The notes under the pieces are model-generated. The model did no database searches. It was not told the origin of the DNA and was given only the letters and a program-made list of their open reading frames with translations. 64,000 nt of DNA from JBAZMA01 sp041649995. Lineage in GTDB: Bacteria; Omnitrophota; Gorgyraeia; Velamenicoccales; Velamenicoccaceae. Position numbers and translations under genes: made by a program. Position 1 is the stretch's first letter; each line of letters begins with the position of its first letter. Below are positions 51,457 through 59,635 of this stretch, in pieces. Location: positions 1 to 64,000 of the forward strand of contig JBAZMA010000010.1 in NCBI GenBank assembly GCA_041649995.1. Direction: 5' to 3'.

Positions 51457-52158
51457 TTAAACGCTGAATTTGAATTCGATCACATCCCCGTCGCGAACAA
51501 TATACTCCTTGCCCTCCTGACGCAGAAGGCCTGAGCTTTTGGCTTGGTGGACATTGCCTGTCTTGACCAGTTCGTCAAAACCCATGACCTCGGCCCGGAT
51601 AAATCCGCGGGCAAGGTCCGAATGGATGGCGTGGGCGGCCTCGACCGCGTTGGAACCTTTGCGGATCTCCCAGGCGCGGGCCTCTTTCACCCCTCCGGTC
51701 AGAAAACAGATCATGCCCGCTTCATCATAAGCCTTACGGGCCAGGAAAGGAATATCCGCCATTTCCCCGGCTGAGGCAAAGATCACGGGCTTAATGGAGA
51801 CGAAATTATTGTTGGACAGCCATTGCGCGTCTTCTGGAGAGAATTCTCCGCGGCAAAGCGGCGTTTCTTTTTCCAGAAGCGCCTGGCAACGCTCCAGAAG
51901 GGCCTTTTCCTGAGCCTCGGGCTGACGTTCCATCTTATGCTCTATGATCTCCATATCCAGGATCAAAAGGTCCAGGCGCTTGTCCTGGGGGCAGACGATG
52001 GCATCAGCGACCTTGATATCCTTTTCGGTCACGAATTCGACGGAAATGAACGTTGTTTTCTGGGCCTTGTAAAGTTCTTCGATCTTTTTTAAACGGGGTT
52101 CCGGCAGGGTTTTCTTGCCGAAAGGAAAGTCAGGAACGCCAAACACACATATCTTCAT
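51457..52158 (-). CDS. YchF-like protein lacking the GTPase domain
   Basis: 233 residues from the ATG at 52156-52158 (a GTG two codons earlier is possible). The last ~85 residues match the YchF C-terminal TGS/DUF933 domain almost end to end: A-W-E-I-R-K-G, I-H-S-D-L-A-R-G-F-I-R-A-E-V and the terminal D-G-D-V-I-E-F. The N-terminus begins like YchF (M-K-I-C-V-F-G-V-P), but the P-loop is degenerate and the G2-G5 motifs are absent. YchF is normally ~363 residues. Probably a non-hydrolysing paralogue. Function unknown. Confidence 0.82.
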   Translation of the reverse strand: MKICVFGVPDFPFGKKTLPEPRLKKIEELYKAQKTTFISVEFVTEKDIKVADAIVCPQDKRLDLLILDMEIIEHKMERQPEAQEKALLERCQALLEKETPLCRGEFSPEDAQWLSNNNFVSIKPVIFASAGEMADIPFLARKAYDEAGMICFLTGGVKEARAWEIRKGSNAVEAAHAIHSDLARGFIRAEVMGFDELVKTGNVHQAKSSGLLRQEGKEYIVRDGDVIEFKFSV

Positions 52159-52277
52159 AAACACCTTTTTTTAAATGACGGTTAGACATCGTAATTCCCA
52201 AATCCCAATATCCCATAACCCGGTCTGTTTACCTTGAGTATTCTAAGTCATTGGATATCGGCCTTGGTCGCTGATTC

Positions 52278-54236
52278 TTATTCCTCTTCCTGCTTGTGCC
52301 TGGGGTTCTGGGCCACGATCCCCTGCGCGATCCGGGCAGGAACTTCTTCATAGGAAGAAAAATGCATAACGTAACTGCCCCTGCCTCCTGTCATGGACCG
52401 CAGATCCGTGGCGTAGCGGAACATCTCCGCCAGGGGGACCAGGGCCTTGATCGTCTGGTTCTTGGAACGCGCCTCGACGCCCAACACGCGGCCCCGGCGG
52501 GAATTCAGGTCTGCCGGAATAGACCCCATGAACTCTTCAGGCACCGTGATCTCGACCTCCATGATGGGCTCCAGAAGAATGGGCTGCGCCTCCATGGCCG
52601 CTTTGCGAAAGGCGAGGGCCCCGGCGATCTGAAAAGCCATATCCGAAGAATCCACATCATGATAAGAGCCGTCATAGACCGTGGCCCGAACATCCACCAT
52701 CGGGAAAGACGTGATGACCCCGCCGTTCATGGCGTTATGCACGCCTTTTTCCACCGAAGGGATAAAATTCCTCGGGATGGAACCGCCCACGATCTTGTCC
52801 ACAAATTCAAAATTCTTTCCGCGCTCCAAAGGCGCCAGCTCAAGCCACACGTCCCCGTACTGCCCGCGTCCGCCGGATTGTTTCTTATGCTTCCCCTGGG
52901 CTTTCGCCGTTTTCTTGAGCGTTTCCTTATACGGCACTTTGGGCGTGCCGATTTCAACATCCACGTGATAGCGCTCCCGGAGGCGTTTGACCATCACATC
53001 GATATGCTGGTCTCCCAGCCCGGAAATTATGGTTTCCTTGGTCTGCGCGTCGTGCGAAATCTTGAATGTCGGGTCGCTCAAACAGAGCTTCGAGAGCGCC
53101 TCGGAGATCTTTTCCTCATCCTGACGCGTCTTGGGTTTGATGGAAGATGAAAAGACGGGTTCCGGAAAGGCCAGGGGCGCGAAAAGCACGGGTTGCTTTT
53201 CATCGGTGAGACTGTCGCCCAAATGCGTTTCTTTGAGTTTTGTGACGGCGACGATATCTCCGCAGGAGGCGGAGGGAACAGGCCTCTGCTCCTTGCCCTG
53301 CAACAGCATGAGTTGACCGATCCTCTCTTTGATCTGCCGGGTCGCGTTGTAAAAACCCGAGTTGGAAGCGATGGTCCCCGAAAAAACGCGAAGGATCGTC
53401 ATCTGTCCGACAAAAGAGTCGGACAAAGATTTGAACACAAGGGCCGCGAAGGGTCCGTCCTGGACGCATCTTAAGGGGACAGGCTCTTTGGTCTTCTCGT
53501 CGGTCACGATGACAGGCTTGCGTTCCAGCGGCGAGGGCAGATAATCCACAATGAAATCCAGGAGTTCTTTAAGACCCTTGTCTGTGGCGGCGGAACCGGC
53601 CAGGACAGGATAGATCTTCCCGTTGAACACAGCCTCTTTGAGGGCTTTTTTGAGCTCCTCCTCCCCGATCTCCTTGCCCTCAAGATAACGCTCCAGAAGG
53701 ACGTCATTGGTTTCCGCGATGGTTTCGGTCAATTGCGCTGAAAAAGGCACGGAAATCAGGGTCGCCCCCTTGGAAAAGGTTTCACCGATCTCCTTCAAAA
53801 CCTGCGCAAGATCGACGTTATCCTTGTCCGTTTTATTGATGAAAATGAGCCGCGGCATCTGCTGCGCGTCCAGGCTGTCCCAGGCACGCTCCGTGCCGAC
53901 CTCAATCCCGCTGGAGGCATCAATCAGGACAACGGCGCCGTCAACCGCGCTCAAGGCGCAGATCATATCCGCCGAAAAATCGGCGTACCCGGGCGTGTCG
54001 ACCAGCTGGATCAGATGATTTCTCCAGGACAAATGACAAACGCTTGAATTGATGGAATTCTTGCGATGGATCTCGTCCGGATTGTAATCGCTGACCGTAT
54101 TGCCTTCGGCGATCGAACCCTTGCGGGAAACAGCCCCCGCGGCAAAAAGAAGCGCTTCCACGAGGCTCGTCTTTCCCGCTTGCGCATGAGACACAAAAAC
54201 AACAGTCCTTCTGGCATCAGGTTTGAAATTATCCAT
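52278..54236 (-). CDS. EF-G2-like translational GTPase
   Basis: 652 residues, shorter than EF-G (~700). P-loop S-H-A-Q-A-G-K-T-S near residue 15, N-K-T-D near 130, and the EF-G domains II-V (e.g. G-G-R-G-Q-Y-G-D-V near 455, and the C-terminal R-G-R-V-L-G). At the site of the catalytic His in D-T-P-G-H-V-D-F it has D-T-P-G-Y-A-D-F. Such substitution is seen in EF-G2 proteins, which are weak or inactive GTPases. It has its own strong promoter (54406-54434). Confidence 0.88.
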   Translation of the reverse strand: MDNFKPDARRTVVFVSHAQAGKTSLVEALLFAAGAVSRKGSIAEGNTVSDYNPDEIHRKNSINSSVCHLSWRNHLIQLVDTPGYADFSADMICALSAVDGAVVLIDASSGIEVGTERAWDSLDAQQMPRLIFINKTDKDNVDLAQVLKEIGETFSKGATLISVPFSAQLTETIAETNDVLLERYLEGKEIGEEELKKALKEAVFNGKIYPVLAGSAATDKGLKELLDFIVDYLPSPLERKPVIVTDEKTKEPVPLRCVQDGPFAALVFKSLSDSFVGQMTILRVFSGTIASNSGFYNATRQIKERIGQLMLLQGKEQRPVPSASCGDIVAVTKLKETHLGDSLTDEKQPVLFAPLAFPEPVFSSSIKPKTRQDEEKISEALSKLCLSDPTFKISHDAQTKETIISGLGDQHIDVMVKRLRERYHVDVEIGTPKVPYKETLKKTAKAQGKHKKQSGGRGQYGDVWLELAPLERGKNFEFVDKIVGGSIPRNFIPSVEKGVHNAMNGGVITSFPMVDVRATVYDGSYHDVDSSDMAFQIAGALAFRKAAMEAQPILLEPIMEVEITVPEEFMGSIPADLNSRRGRVLGVEARSKNQTIKALVPLAEMFRYATDLRSMTGGRGSYVMHFSSYEEVPARIAQGIVAQNPRHKQEEE

Positions 54237-54400
54237 CTCTCATCTCCCTCTCTTGTCGGCGTTGAGGAAATTGGCTCAAAGTCCCGGGAATTTTCGAAGG
54301 AAGCGCTTTCGAAAAACCAAGACCTTCGCACCATGATGAGCCCGCGTAAGTTGACTGCCGGGGTCCGAAGGTTTAAGTCCCTGCGATAAAAAACGTTAGG
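54237..54400 (-). promoter_or_regulatory. Structured ~160-nt leader of the EF-G2-like gene
   Basis: Between the promoter and the ATG are two clear hairpins: a 7-bp stem ACCTTCG/CGAAGGT enclosing a ~37-nt internal region (54322-54372), and an 8-bp stem TTTTCGAA/TTCGAAAA (54291-54315). The rest of the gap up to 54563 holds the promoter and the kamA terminator. I cannot name a known riboswitch class. Confidence 0.5.
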
Positions 54401-54405
54401 TTTCT

Positions 54406-54434
54406 ATTATAATTGATAAAACCTTAAGCGTCAA
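54406..54434 (-). promoter_or_regulatory. Promoter of the EF-G2-like gene
   Basis: Minus-strand TTGACG (54429-54434), a 17-bp spacer and TATAAT (54406-54411). The -10 is the exact consensus. It points at the gene starting at 54236. Confidence 0.8.
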
Positions 54435-54509
54435 TAAAATGGGGCAAAAGGAGCTTCACGGGGATCTTTTGAGCGTCTCGAGAGAAAAGGAAGCGGGACT
54501 GAGGAAAAA

Positions 54510-54539
54510 ATAAGCCTTTTTCGCAAAAAAAAGGCTTAT
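54510..54539 (-). terminator. Intrinsic terminator after kamA
   Basis: Stem ATAAGCCTTTTT / AAAAAGGCTTAT (54510-54521 and 54528-54539), followed on the minus strand by a T-run. It closes the ATP-grasp ligase-kamA transcript. Confidence 0.8.
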
Positions 54540-54563
54540 GGGGGACAGCTTTAAAACGGTTTT

Positions 54564-55712
54564 TTATTCCACGTATGTGTAGATCTTACCTTTATAATTG
54601 CGCAAAACGTGCTTGCCCTTATCCTGAGAGATAAGGTAGCTGGGGCCGACAGGGATCTTTCCGCCTCCCCCGGGCGCGTCCACCACATAGGTGGGAACGG
54701 CATAGCCGGACGTGTACCCGCGAAGTTTTTCTATGATATTGATGCCCACGGCCACAGGCGTGCGGAAATGGGCCGTGCCTTTGACGGGGTCGCACTGATA
54801 GATATAATAGGGCCTCACGCGAACCTGCAGCAGCTCATGCATGAGTTTCTTCATGATATACGGCTTGTCATTGATGCCTTTGAGCAGGACGGTCTGGCTG
54901 CCCAGGGGGATTCCCGCCTCAGCCAGCATATCGCAGGCCGCTTTACACCTGCGGGAAACCTCTCTGGGGTGATTGAAGTGGATGCTGACCCACAGAGGCG
55001 AGTATTTCTTCAGGACAGCCACCAGGGATTCCGTGATCCTCTGGGGCAGCGTGACAGGCACGCGCGTGCCCATCCTGACGAATTCCACATGGGAAATAGA
55101 AGTGACTTTTTTCAAAAGTTCGTCCAATTCGTCGTCCTCCAGCATCAGGGGATCTCCGCCGGAAATCAGGACATCCCGTATTTTCTTGTTGCTGCGGATG
55201 TAATCGAGGGCGGCATCGAATGTCTTGGGGGCCATGGAACGCGCCTGCTTTTCGCCCACCAACCTGCGGCGGGTGCAATGACGGCAATACATGGCGCATT
55301 GCTCAGTGGCCAGAAGCAGCACCCTGTCCGGATATCTGTGGACAAGGCCTTCGACCGGGGAGTCTCTGTCTTCGGCGCAAGGATCGATGAATTCGTTGTT
55401 GGAAAACTGGAATTCCTGTTTGAGAGGAATGGCCTGGCGGCGGACAGGACACTCGGGGTCCTGGGCGTCCATCAAGGAAACCCAATAAGGGGTGATCGAC
55501 ATGGACAGGCGCCCGCTGGATTTGCGGATACCCTCCTCTTCTTCAGGCGTCAGGATCAAGACTTTAGAGATGGTCTCCAGGGTGTGGACCCTGTTCTTGA
55601 GCTGCCAATGCCAATCCTCCCACTGTTCCTCCGGGACATCTCTCCATAAAGCCACTTTGCGGTAATCGCCACCCGGGCGTCGCGTAATGACCTGTACAGA
55701 TGTCTGCTCCAA
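54564..55712 (-). CDS. kamA: KamA-family radical SAM aminomutase (lysine 2,3-aminomutase type)
   Basis: 382 residues from a TTG at 55710-55712. The radical SAM motif C-A-M-Y-C-R-H-C-T-R-R lies near residue 138; the PLP-binding region with G-G-D-P-L-M-L and the Lys in P-G-G-G-G-K-I-P-V-G (about residue 345) are intact. It should convert lysine (or a related amino acid) to its beta isomer using PLP and SAM. An in-frame CTG at 55731-55733 has GGAGGG just five bases before it and may be the true start. The EpmB subfamily cannot be excluded. Confidence 0.88.
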   Translation of the reverse strand: MEQTSVQVITRRPGGDYRKVALWRDVPEEQWEDWHWQLKNRVHTLETISKVLILTPEEEEGIRKSSGRLSMSITPYWVSLMDAQDPECPVRRQAIPLKQEFQFSNNEFIDPCAEDRDSPVEGLVHRYPDRVLLLATEQCAMYCRHCTRRRLVGEKQARSMAPKTFDAALDYIRSNKKIRDVLISGGDPLMLEDDELDELLKKVTSISHVEFVRMGTRVPVTLPQRITESLVAVLKKYSPLWVSIHFNHPREVSRRCKAACDMLAEAGIPLGSQTVLLKGINDKPYIMKKLMHELLQVRVRPYYIYQCDPVKGTAHFRTPVAVGINIIEKLRGYTSGYAVPTYVVDAPGGGGKIPVGPSYLISQDKGKHVLRNYKGKIYTYVE

Positions 55713-55751
55713 AACCGGACTCTGGATTCCCAGCTGACCCTCCTTTTTTAA

Positions 55752-56747
55752 TTAGGCTTTGCCCGTTCGCTTAAGCGCTTCGTCAATGATCCTGACCATC
55801 AAATCGTTGTAGGATATCCCTTCCGCCTCGGCGGCCAAAGGGAAGACATCCGAAATGGTCACCGCCGGTAACGGGTTCACCTCCAGGACGAAAGGACAAC
55901 CCCTTTCATCCACGCGGAAATCAACGCGGCCAAAATCAAGGCAACCCATGGACCGATAGGCCTTAACCGCAAGATCGCGGAGCTTTTTATCAAGGTCCGG
56001 GCTGATTTTGGGAGGACACACATAGACAATATCGTCCCCTTCCAGTCTGCGGGATGTATAGACGAGATTTCCGGCTTCAAGATTCCCGGCGATCTGGATC
56101 TGCACAGGCGCCAGGGCCCACGGCTTTTCGTTCCCTATGACAAGAACGGTAAATTCTCCGCCCCGGATGAATTCCTCGACCAGCGCGGGCTGTTTGTAGA
56201 GGCGAAGGATCTCTTCAACCTGCTGTTTCAGGGCCGTCGTATCGGAAACAATGGACTTATCGGAAATCCCCTTAGAGGACCCTTCGTGGACGGGCTTGAC
56301 AAAAAAAGGGAATTTCATGGAATCCAGGTTCCCGAAATCCGTACCGGCGTCCGCGACGAAAAATCTGGGGGTTAGAACGCCGTCGGCAAGAAAAATTTTC
56401 TTGGCCAGGGCCTTATCCAGCGACAGACCCAGGGTCAAAGCGTCGCTTCCCACATAAGGAATGCCGTAAAGGTCCAGGATGGCCGGCACCTGCGATTCCC
56501 TGTTCCTGTTCCCTATGCCCTCGCAGATGTTCAAAACAATATCCATCGCCCCGACATCCTGAATGCGCTCCAGAAGTTTCCGGGCGTTGCCGATCCGCAC
56601 GACTTTATGGCCGGCCGACTCCAGCGCGGCCGTAACCTCATCGATCGTTTCCTCCCTGTCCAATTCGGCGTAAAAATCAGCAGGCAGGCCTTGGACAGGC
56701 GCGTGATCGCTTTTCAAATCGTATGTGAATCCTATCGTTTTTCCCAT
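55752..56747 (-). CDS. D-Ala-D-Ala ligase-like ATP-grasp enzyme
   Basis: 331 residues. F-V-K-P-V-H-E-G-S-S-K-G (ATP-grasp loop, about residue 150), E-F-I-x-G-G-E-F-T-V, and the metal site D-F-R-V-D-E ... E-V-N-P-L-P. It differs from Ddl in several regions and is paired with kamA, so the amine substrate may be a beta-amino acid rather than D-Ala. The ATG lies directly against a terminator hairpin with no ribosome binding site, which is odd. Confidence 0.82.
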   Translation of the reverse strand: MGKTIGFTYDLKSDHAPVQGLPADFYAELDREETIDEVTAALESAGHKVVRIGNARKLLERIQDVGAMDIVLNICEGIGNRNRESQVPAILDLYGIPYVGSDALTLGLSLDKALAKKIFLADGVLTPRFFVADAGTDFGNLDSMKFPFFVKPVHEGSSKGISDKSIVSDTTALKQQVEEILRLYKQPALVEEFIRGGEFTVLVIGNEKPWALAPVQIQIAGNLEAGNLVYTSRRLEGDDIVYVCPPKISPDLDKKLRDLAVKAYRSMGCLDFGRVDFRVDERGCPFVLEVNPLPAVTISDVFPLAAEAEGISYNDLMVRIIDEALKRTGKA

Positions 56748-56787
56748 AAAAAAAAGAAAAAAGGGACCCTGACGCTCAGAGTCCCTT
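56748..56787 (-). terminator. Terminator-like hairpin and T-run directly before the ligase start codon
   Basis: AAGGGAC ... GTCCCTT (56761-56767 with 56781-56787), with an extra CTGA/TCAG inner stem and one mismatch, then a run of T with one C on the minus strand reaching the ATG at 56747. Downstream of a strong promoter this is the layout of an attenuator. It may equally be the terminator of the ABC operon upstream. Confidence 0.68.
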
Positions 56788-56849
56788 AAAAAATTGAATT
56801 TTTGATTTTAATCTCCTTGGCATTGAAAGAATTGTTTTACTCTATGAAA

Positions 56850-56878
56850 AAATTATCACAACAAATTACGCTTGTCAA
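56850..56878 (-). promoter_or_regulatory. Promoter facing the ATP-grasp ligase-kamA operon
   Basis: Minus-strand TTGACA (56873-56878, exact consensus), a 17-bp spacer ending in TGA, and TAATTT (56850-56855), i.e. an extended -10 (TG-N-TAATTT). Transcription would start about 95 nt before the ligase ATG and cross the hairpin at 56761-56787. Confidence 0.75.
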
Positions 56879-57002
56879 GCTGTTTCAGCGGTTTAGGAAC
56901 AGCTTGAAGGCCGCAATATTTCTTTTTTCCGACGGAAAAGACTTTAAAAAATTTTTTAAGGAATTTTCCGCGCAAAAATGGAAATATTTCTCTCAACGCT
57001 TT

Positions 57003-57812
57003 TTAAAACTGGCTTTTTCTTTCAAAGATCAGGCAGGCGACAATATTCAACAGGATCATCAGGAAGGCGGCGTGAAAAAGATAACCCGCGGGCGCTATGG
57101 GGATGCGGAAGATCAACAGCTCTTTCAGGGCGATGGCCAGGAGCGCGTGGATCTGGGGAAGAAGGCGCAGGGCCAGGCCGATCATTTGTTCCAGCAATTG
57201 CGGCCAGCTCAATCCGGCAAAAGCCCGGCCGGCGGAAGGAACTCCGAAACCGGCGATCACCACGAAAACGGCCATCACGCCGGCGATCACATTCGGCAGA
57301 AGAGAATAAAAAAATACGACCAGACTCACATACAAGAGGCCCAAAAGGGCCATCACGGAAAACCCCTTCCAGACAAAAAAGGCGAGGGTCGGCTCATGGG
57401 AAACGATCACAAGCCAAACCCCGGCCGTCATCAAAAACCAGTTGATGAGAATCATTTTGTAAAGCCCCAGGAGAACGCCGGCCATGATCTGCCAGCGTCG
57501 CAGCGGCCGAAACAAAAGCAATTCCAGCCTTTCAAACGCCAGATAATTCTGCATGGTGCTTAAAGAAACAAAAACGGCGATCAAAAGGATAAAAATATTG
57601 ATGGCGACAAACCCGACCTGGAGGGCTGTGGCCATCGGGAGCTGGTTCTCAAAGACACCCGGATCGTTCACCACATAGGGGACATTGGCCAGGAGGATGA
57701 ACAAAAACGATAACAGCAGAAAACTGTACATCATTTTTTCCCTGAGGGCGCCCCGATAAACATCATGGCCGATCAGGCGGATCAAAAACCAGGAACGAAA
57801 AAGAATCTTCAC
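57003..57812 (-). CDS. ABC-2 type transporter permease
   Basis: 269 residues with about six hydrophobic segments and no Cys-rich or enzymatic motif. The start GTG has AGGAGG upstream and overlaps the stop of the ATPase gene (GTGA). The pair is a half-size exporter of the drug/antibiotic/lipid class; the substrate is unknown. Confidence 0.85.
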   Translation of the reverse strand: MKILFRSWFLIRLIGHDVYRGALREKMMYSFLLLSFLFILLANVPYVVNDPGVFENQLPMATALQVGFVAINIFILLIAVFVSLSTMQNYLAFERLELLLFRPLRRWQIMAGVLLGLYKMILINWFLMTAGVWLVIVSHEPTLAFFVWKGFSVMALLGLLYVSLVVFFYSLLPNVIAGVMAVFVVIAGFGVPSAGRAFAGLSWPQLLEQMIGLALRLLPQIHALLAIALKELLIFRIPIAPAGYLFHAAFLMILLNIVACLIFERKSQF

Positions 57813-58567
57813 CGGTCCTCCTTGATCAGGCGCAGAAATTCCTCTTCCATGCTGCCCTGACGCAGAAAATCCTGCCTCTCCCCGATCTTCAAAACCCTCC
57901 CCTTGCTGATCAAGGCGATCCGGTCCGACAATTTTTCGATCAACGGCAGTGTGTGCGAAGACATGAAAATCGTCTTGCCCCTGTTTTTCAGGATCAGGAC
58001 GGCTTCCCGGAAACGCTCGACAGCCAAAGGATCCAGATACACCGTGGGTTCATCCAGGAAAATGATATCCGGGTCATTGACCAAAGCCAGCATAAAATCG
58101 ACCAGCCTGCGCTGCCCCATCGAAAGCTTGCGCACAAGGACAAAGCGCTCCTGGGTCAATCCGGTCATCTCCAGAAGAGACTGGATACGGTCGATGGTGA
58201 CATCATCGGTTAAGCCGTAAATTCTGGAAAAAAAAGTCAGAATCTCTGTGACCGTCAAATACTCCGAGGCCAGGGTATTCTCCGGAACAAACCCGATGCG
58301 TTCCAGCGGCCACGTTTGAGGACAACGGAAGGCTTTGCCAAAAAGCTCAATGGAACCGGCCGAAGGCTTGGAGATTCCGGTAAGCAAGTGAAGGGTCGTG
58401 GTCTTGCCGGCGCCATTGGGCCCCAAAAAACCGAAGATCTCTCCGCGCCGCACTTCAAAATTCAGGTCCCAGACGGCGCGGACACGGGCGCGGGAAAACA
58501 GGGCAGAGGACCGGAACTCCTTGCCCAAGCCGCAAACTTTTATGATCGCAGGGGATTGTTCGGCCAT
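57809..58567 (-). CDS. ABC transporter ATP-binding protein
   Basis: 252 residues. Walker A G-P-N-G-A-G-K-T-T near residue 47, the signature L-S-M-G-Q-R-R near 148 (S-M-G-Q instead of S-G-G-Q), Walker B I-I-F-L-D-E-P-T near 165 and the switch His in S-S-H-T-L. It energises the permease next to it. It overlaps the HAD gene upstream by 28 bp. Confidence 0.92.
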   Translation of the reverse strand: MAEQSPAIIKVCGLGKEFRSSALFSRARVRAVWDLNFEVRRGEIFGFLGPNGAGKTTTLHLLTGISKPSAGSIELFGKAFRCPQTWPLERIGFVPENTLASEYLTVTEILTFFSRIYGLTDDVTIDRIQSLLEMTGLTQERFVLVRKLSMGQRRLVDFMLALVNDPDIIFLDEPTVYLDPLAVERFREAVLILKNRGKTIFMSSHTLPLIEKLSDRIALISKGRVLKIGERQDFLRQGSMEEEFLRLIKEDR

Positions 58568-59175
58568 AAGCCTAAAAGGTGAAGTTGACGGCGGATATCC
58601 TGAGCCGAAGTGAAGACCAGGGAACGGATGCCTAAGGCCTGGGCCGCCTCCACCAGGTCCTTTCGGTCGTCGATATAAAGGGCGTCGCAGGCCCGGGCTC
58701 CGCAGGACGCGAGGGCGGCCTCATAAATCAAGGGGTGGGGTTTGCGCCGCCCGACCTCATAGGAAAGAATGATCCTGTCGAAGACATCCAGATGGGAAGG
58801 AAAATGCTTTTGAATGTAGCGGTAATGGAGTTCATTGATATTGGAAACAAGATGCAGCCGGAAATCTTTTTTCATCTCCCGCAGCAAAGCCAGCATGCCG
58901 CTATTGTCGAAAAAAATCCCGCTCCAGGATTCCGAGAAATTATCATACGTCAAATCCCGGCCGCCCAGCGCCTGGTTCATCCGCTCAAAAAAAACCTTCG
59001 AGGAGATACGGCCCTCCTCATAATCCTCCGTCAATGAGGAATCAAAAAACAGCTGGTAGGCTTCATCGAAGGACTTGGAACAATAAGGCAGGATGCTCTT
59101 AACGGCGATCCGATGATCAAAATTGATAAGGACATTTCCGAGATCGCAAAGGATCAGCTTGACTGGGCTTTTCAT
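58540..59175 (-). CDS. HAD-superfamily hydrolase
   Basis: 211 residues. Motif I is D-L-G-N-V-L (near residue 11) in place of the usual D-x-D: the second Asp is Asn, as in HAD IA variant 3 proteins such as YihX. S-N-I-N near 112, K-P-H-P near 148 and the Asp pair Y-I-D-D-R near 172 complete the site. It probably dephosphorylates a small sugar or nucleotide phosphate. Confidence 0.88.
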   Translation of the reverse strand: MKSPVKLILCDLGNVLINFDHRIAVKSILPYCSKSFDEAYQLFFDSSLTEDYEEGRISSKVFFERMNQALGGRDLTYDNFSESWSGIFFDNSGMLALLREMKKDFRLHLVSNINELHYRYIQKHFPSHLDVFDRIILSYEVGRRKPHPLIYEAALASCGARACDALYIDDRKDLVEAAQALGIRSLVFTSAQDIRRQLHLLGLWPNNPLRS

Positions 59176-59179
59176 CGAC

Positions 59180-59635
59180 GCCGGCTCGTTAAGTTATTAT
59201 GCTTGCTGCCCCACCCCGCTTCGTCGCGGGGTTTCGCTCTATCGATACATTATGGAGCTCAAGTTCGGACAATAAGTTAGTTCGCCGCCTACGGCTACCG
59301 GCTCTCTAAGTTATGCTTCTTGCTCACCCCGATCACCTCGAAGCTTGCAGGTGACGATGGGACCCCGCTTCGCACGATATCACAAAAATTTCTTCGATAT
59401 TTTTGTGATACTTCGCGGGGTTTCGCTCTATCGATACATTATGGAGCTCAAGTTCGGACAATAAGTTAGTTCGCCGCCTACGGCTACCGGCTCTCTAAGT
59501 TATGCTTCTTGCTCACCCCGATCACCTCGAAGCTGCGCAAATTTCTTACGAAATTTGCTTGCAGGTGACGGGGTTAGTTCGGGCAATAACTTAGTTCGCC
59601 GCCTACGGCTACCGGCTCTCTAAGTTATGCCCTCA
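59180..59635. repeat. Two 120-bp direct repeats plus partial copies, with nested palindromes
   Basis: The ~460-bp gap holds identical 120-bp copies at 59226-59345 and 59415-59534 (189 bp apart), a partial third at 59574-59630 and a degenerate piece at 59180-59212. Each copy contains an inverted repeat (ATAAGTTAG ... CTAAGTTAT) around GC-rich arms. Two small palindromes (59378-59409 and 59535-59560) sit inside otherwise continuous repeat sequence. No ORF is seen. Confidence 0.92.

Noticed and set aside
52296..53150. Plus-strand ORF of 284 codons
   Set aside because: Antisense to the EF-G2-like gene; no domain recognised.
56748..56878. Lysine riboswitch
   Set aside because: The leader is only about 95 nt, too short for the known L-box fold, and no matching core is visible.
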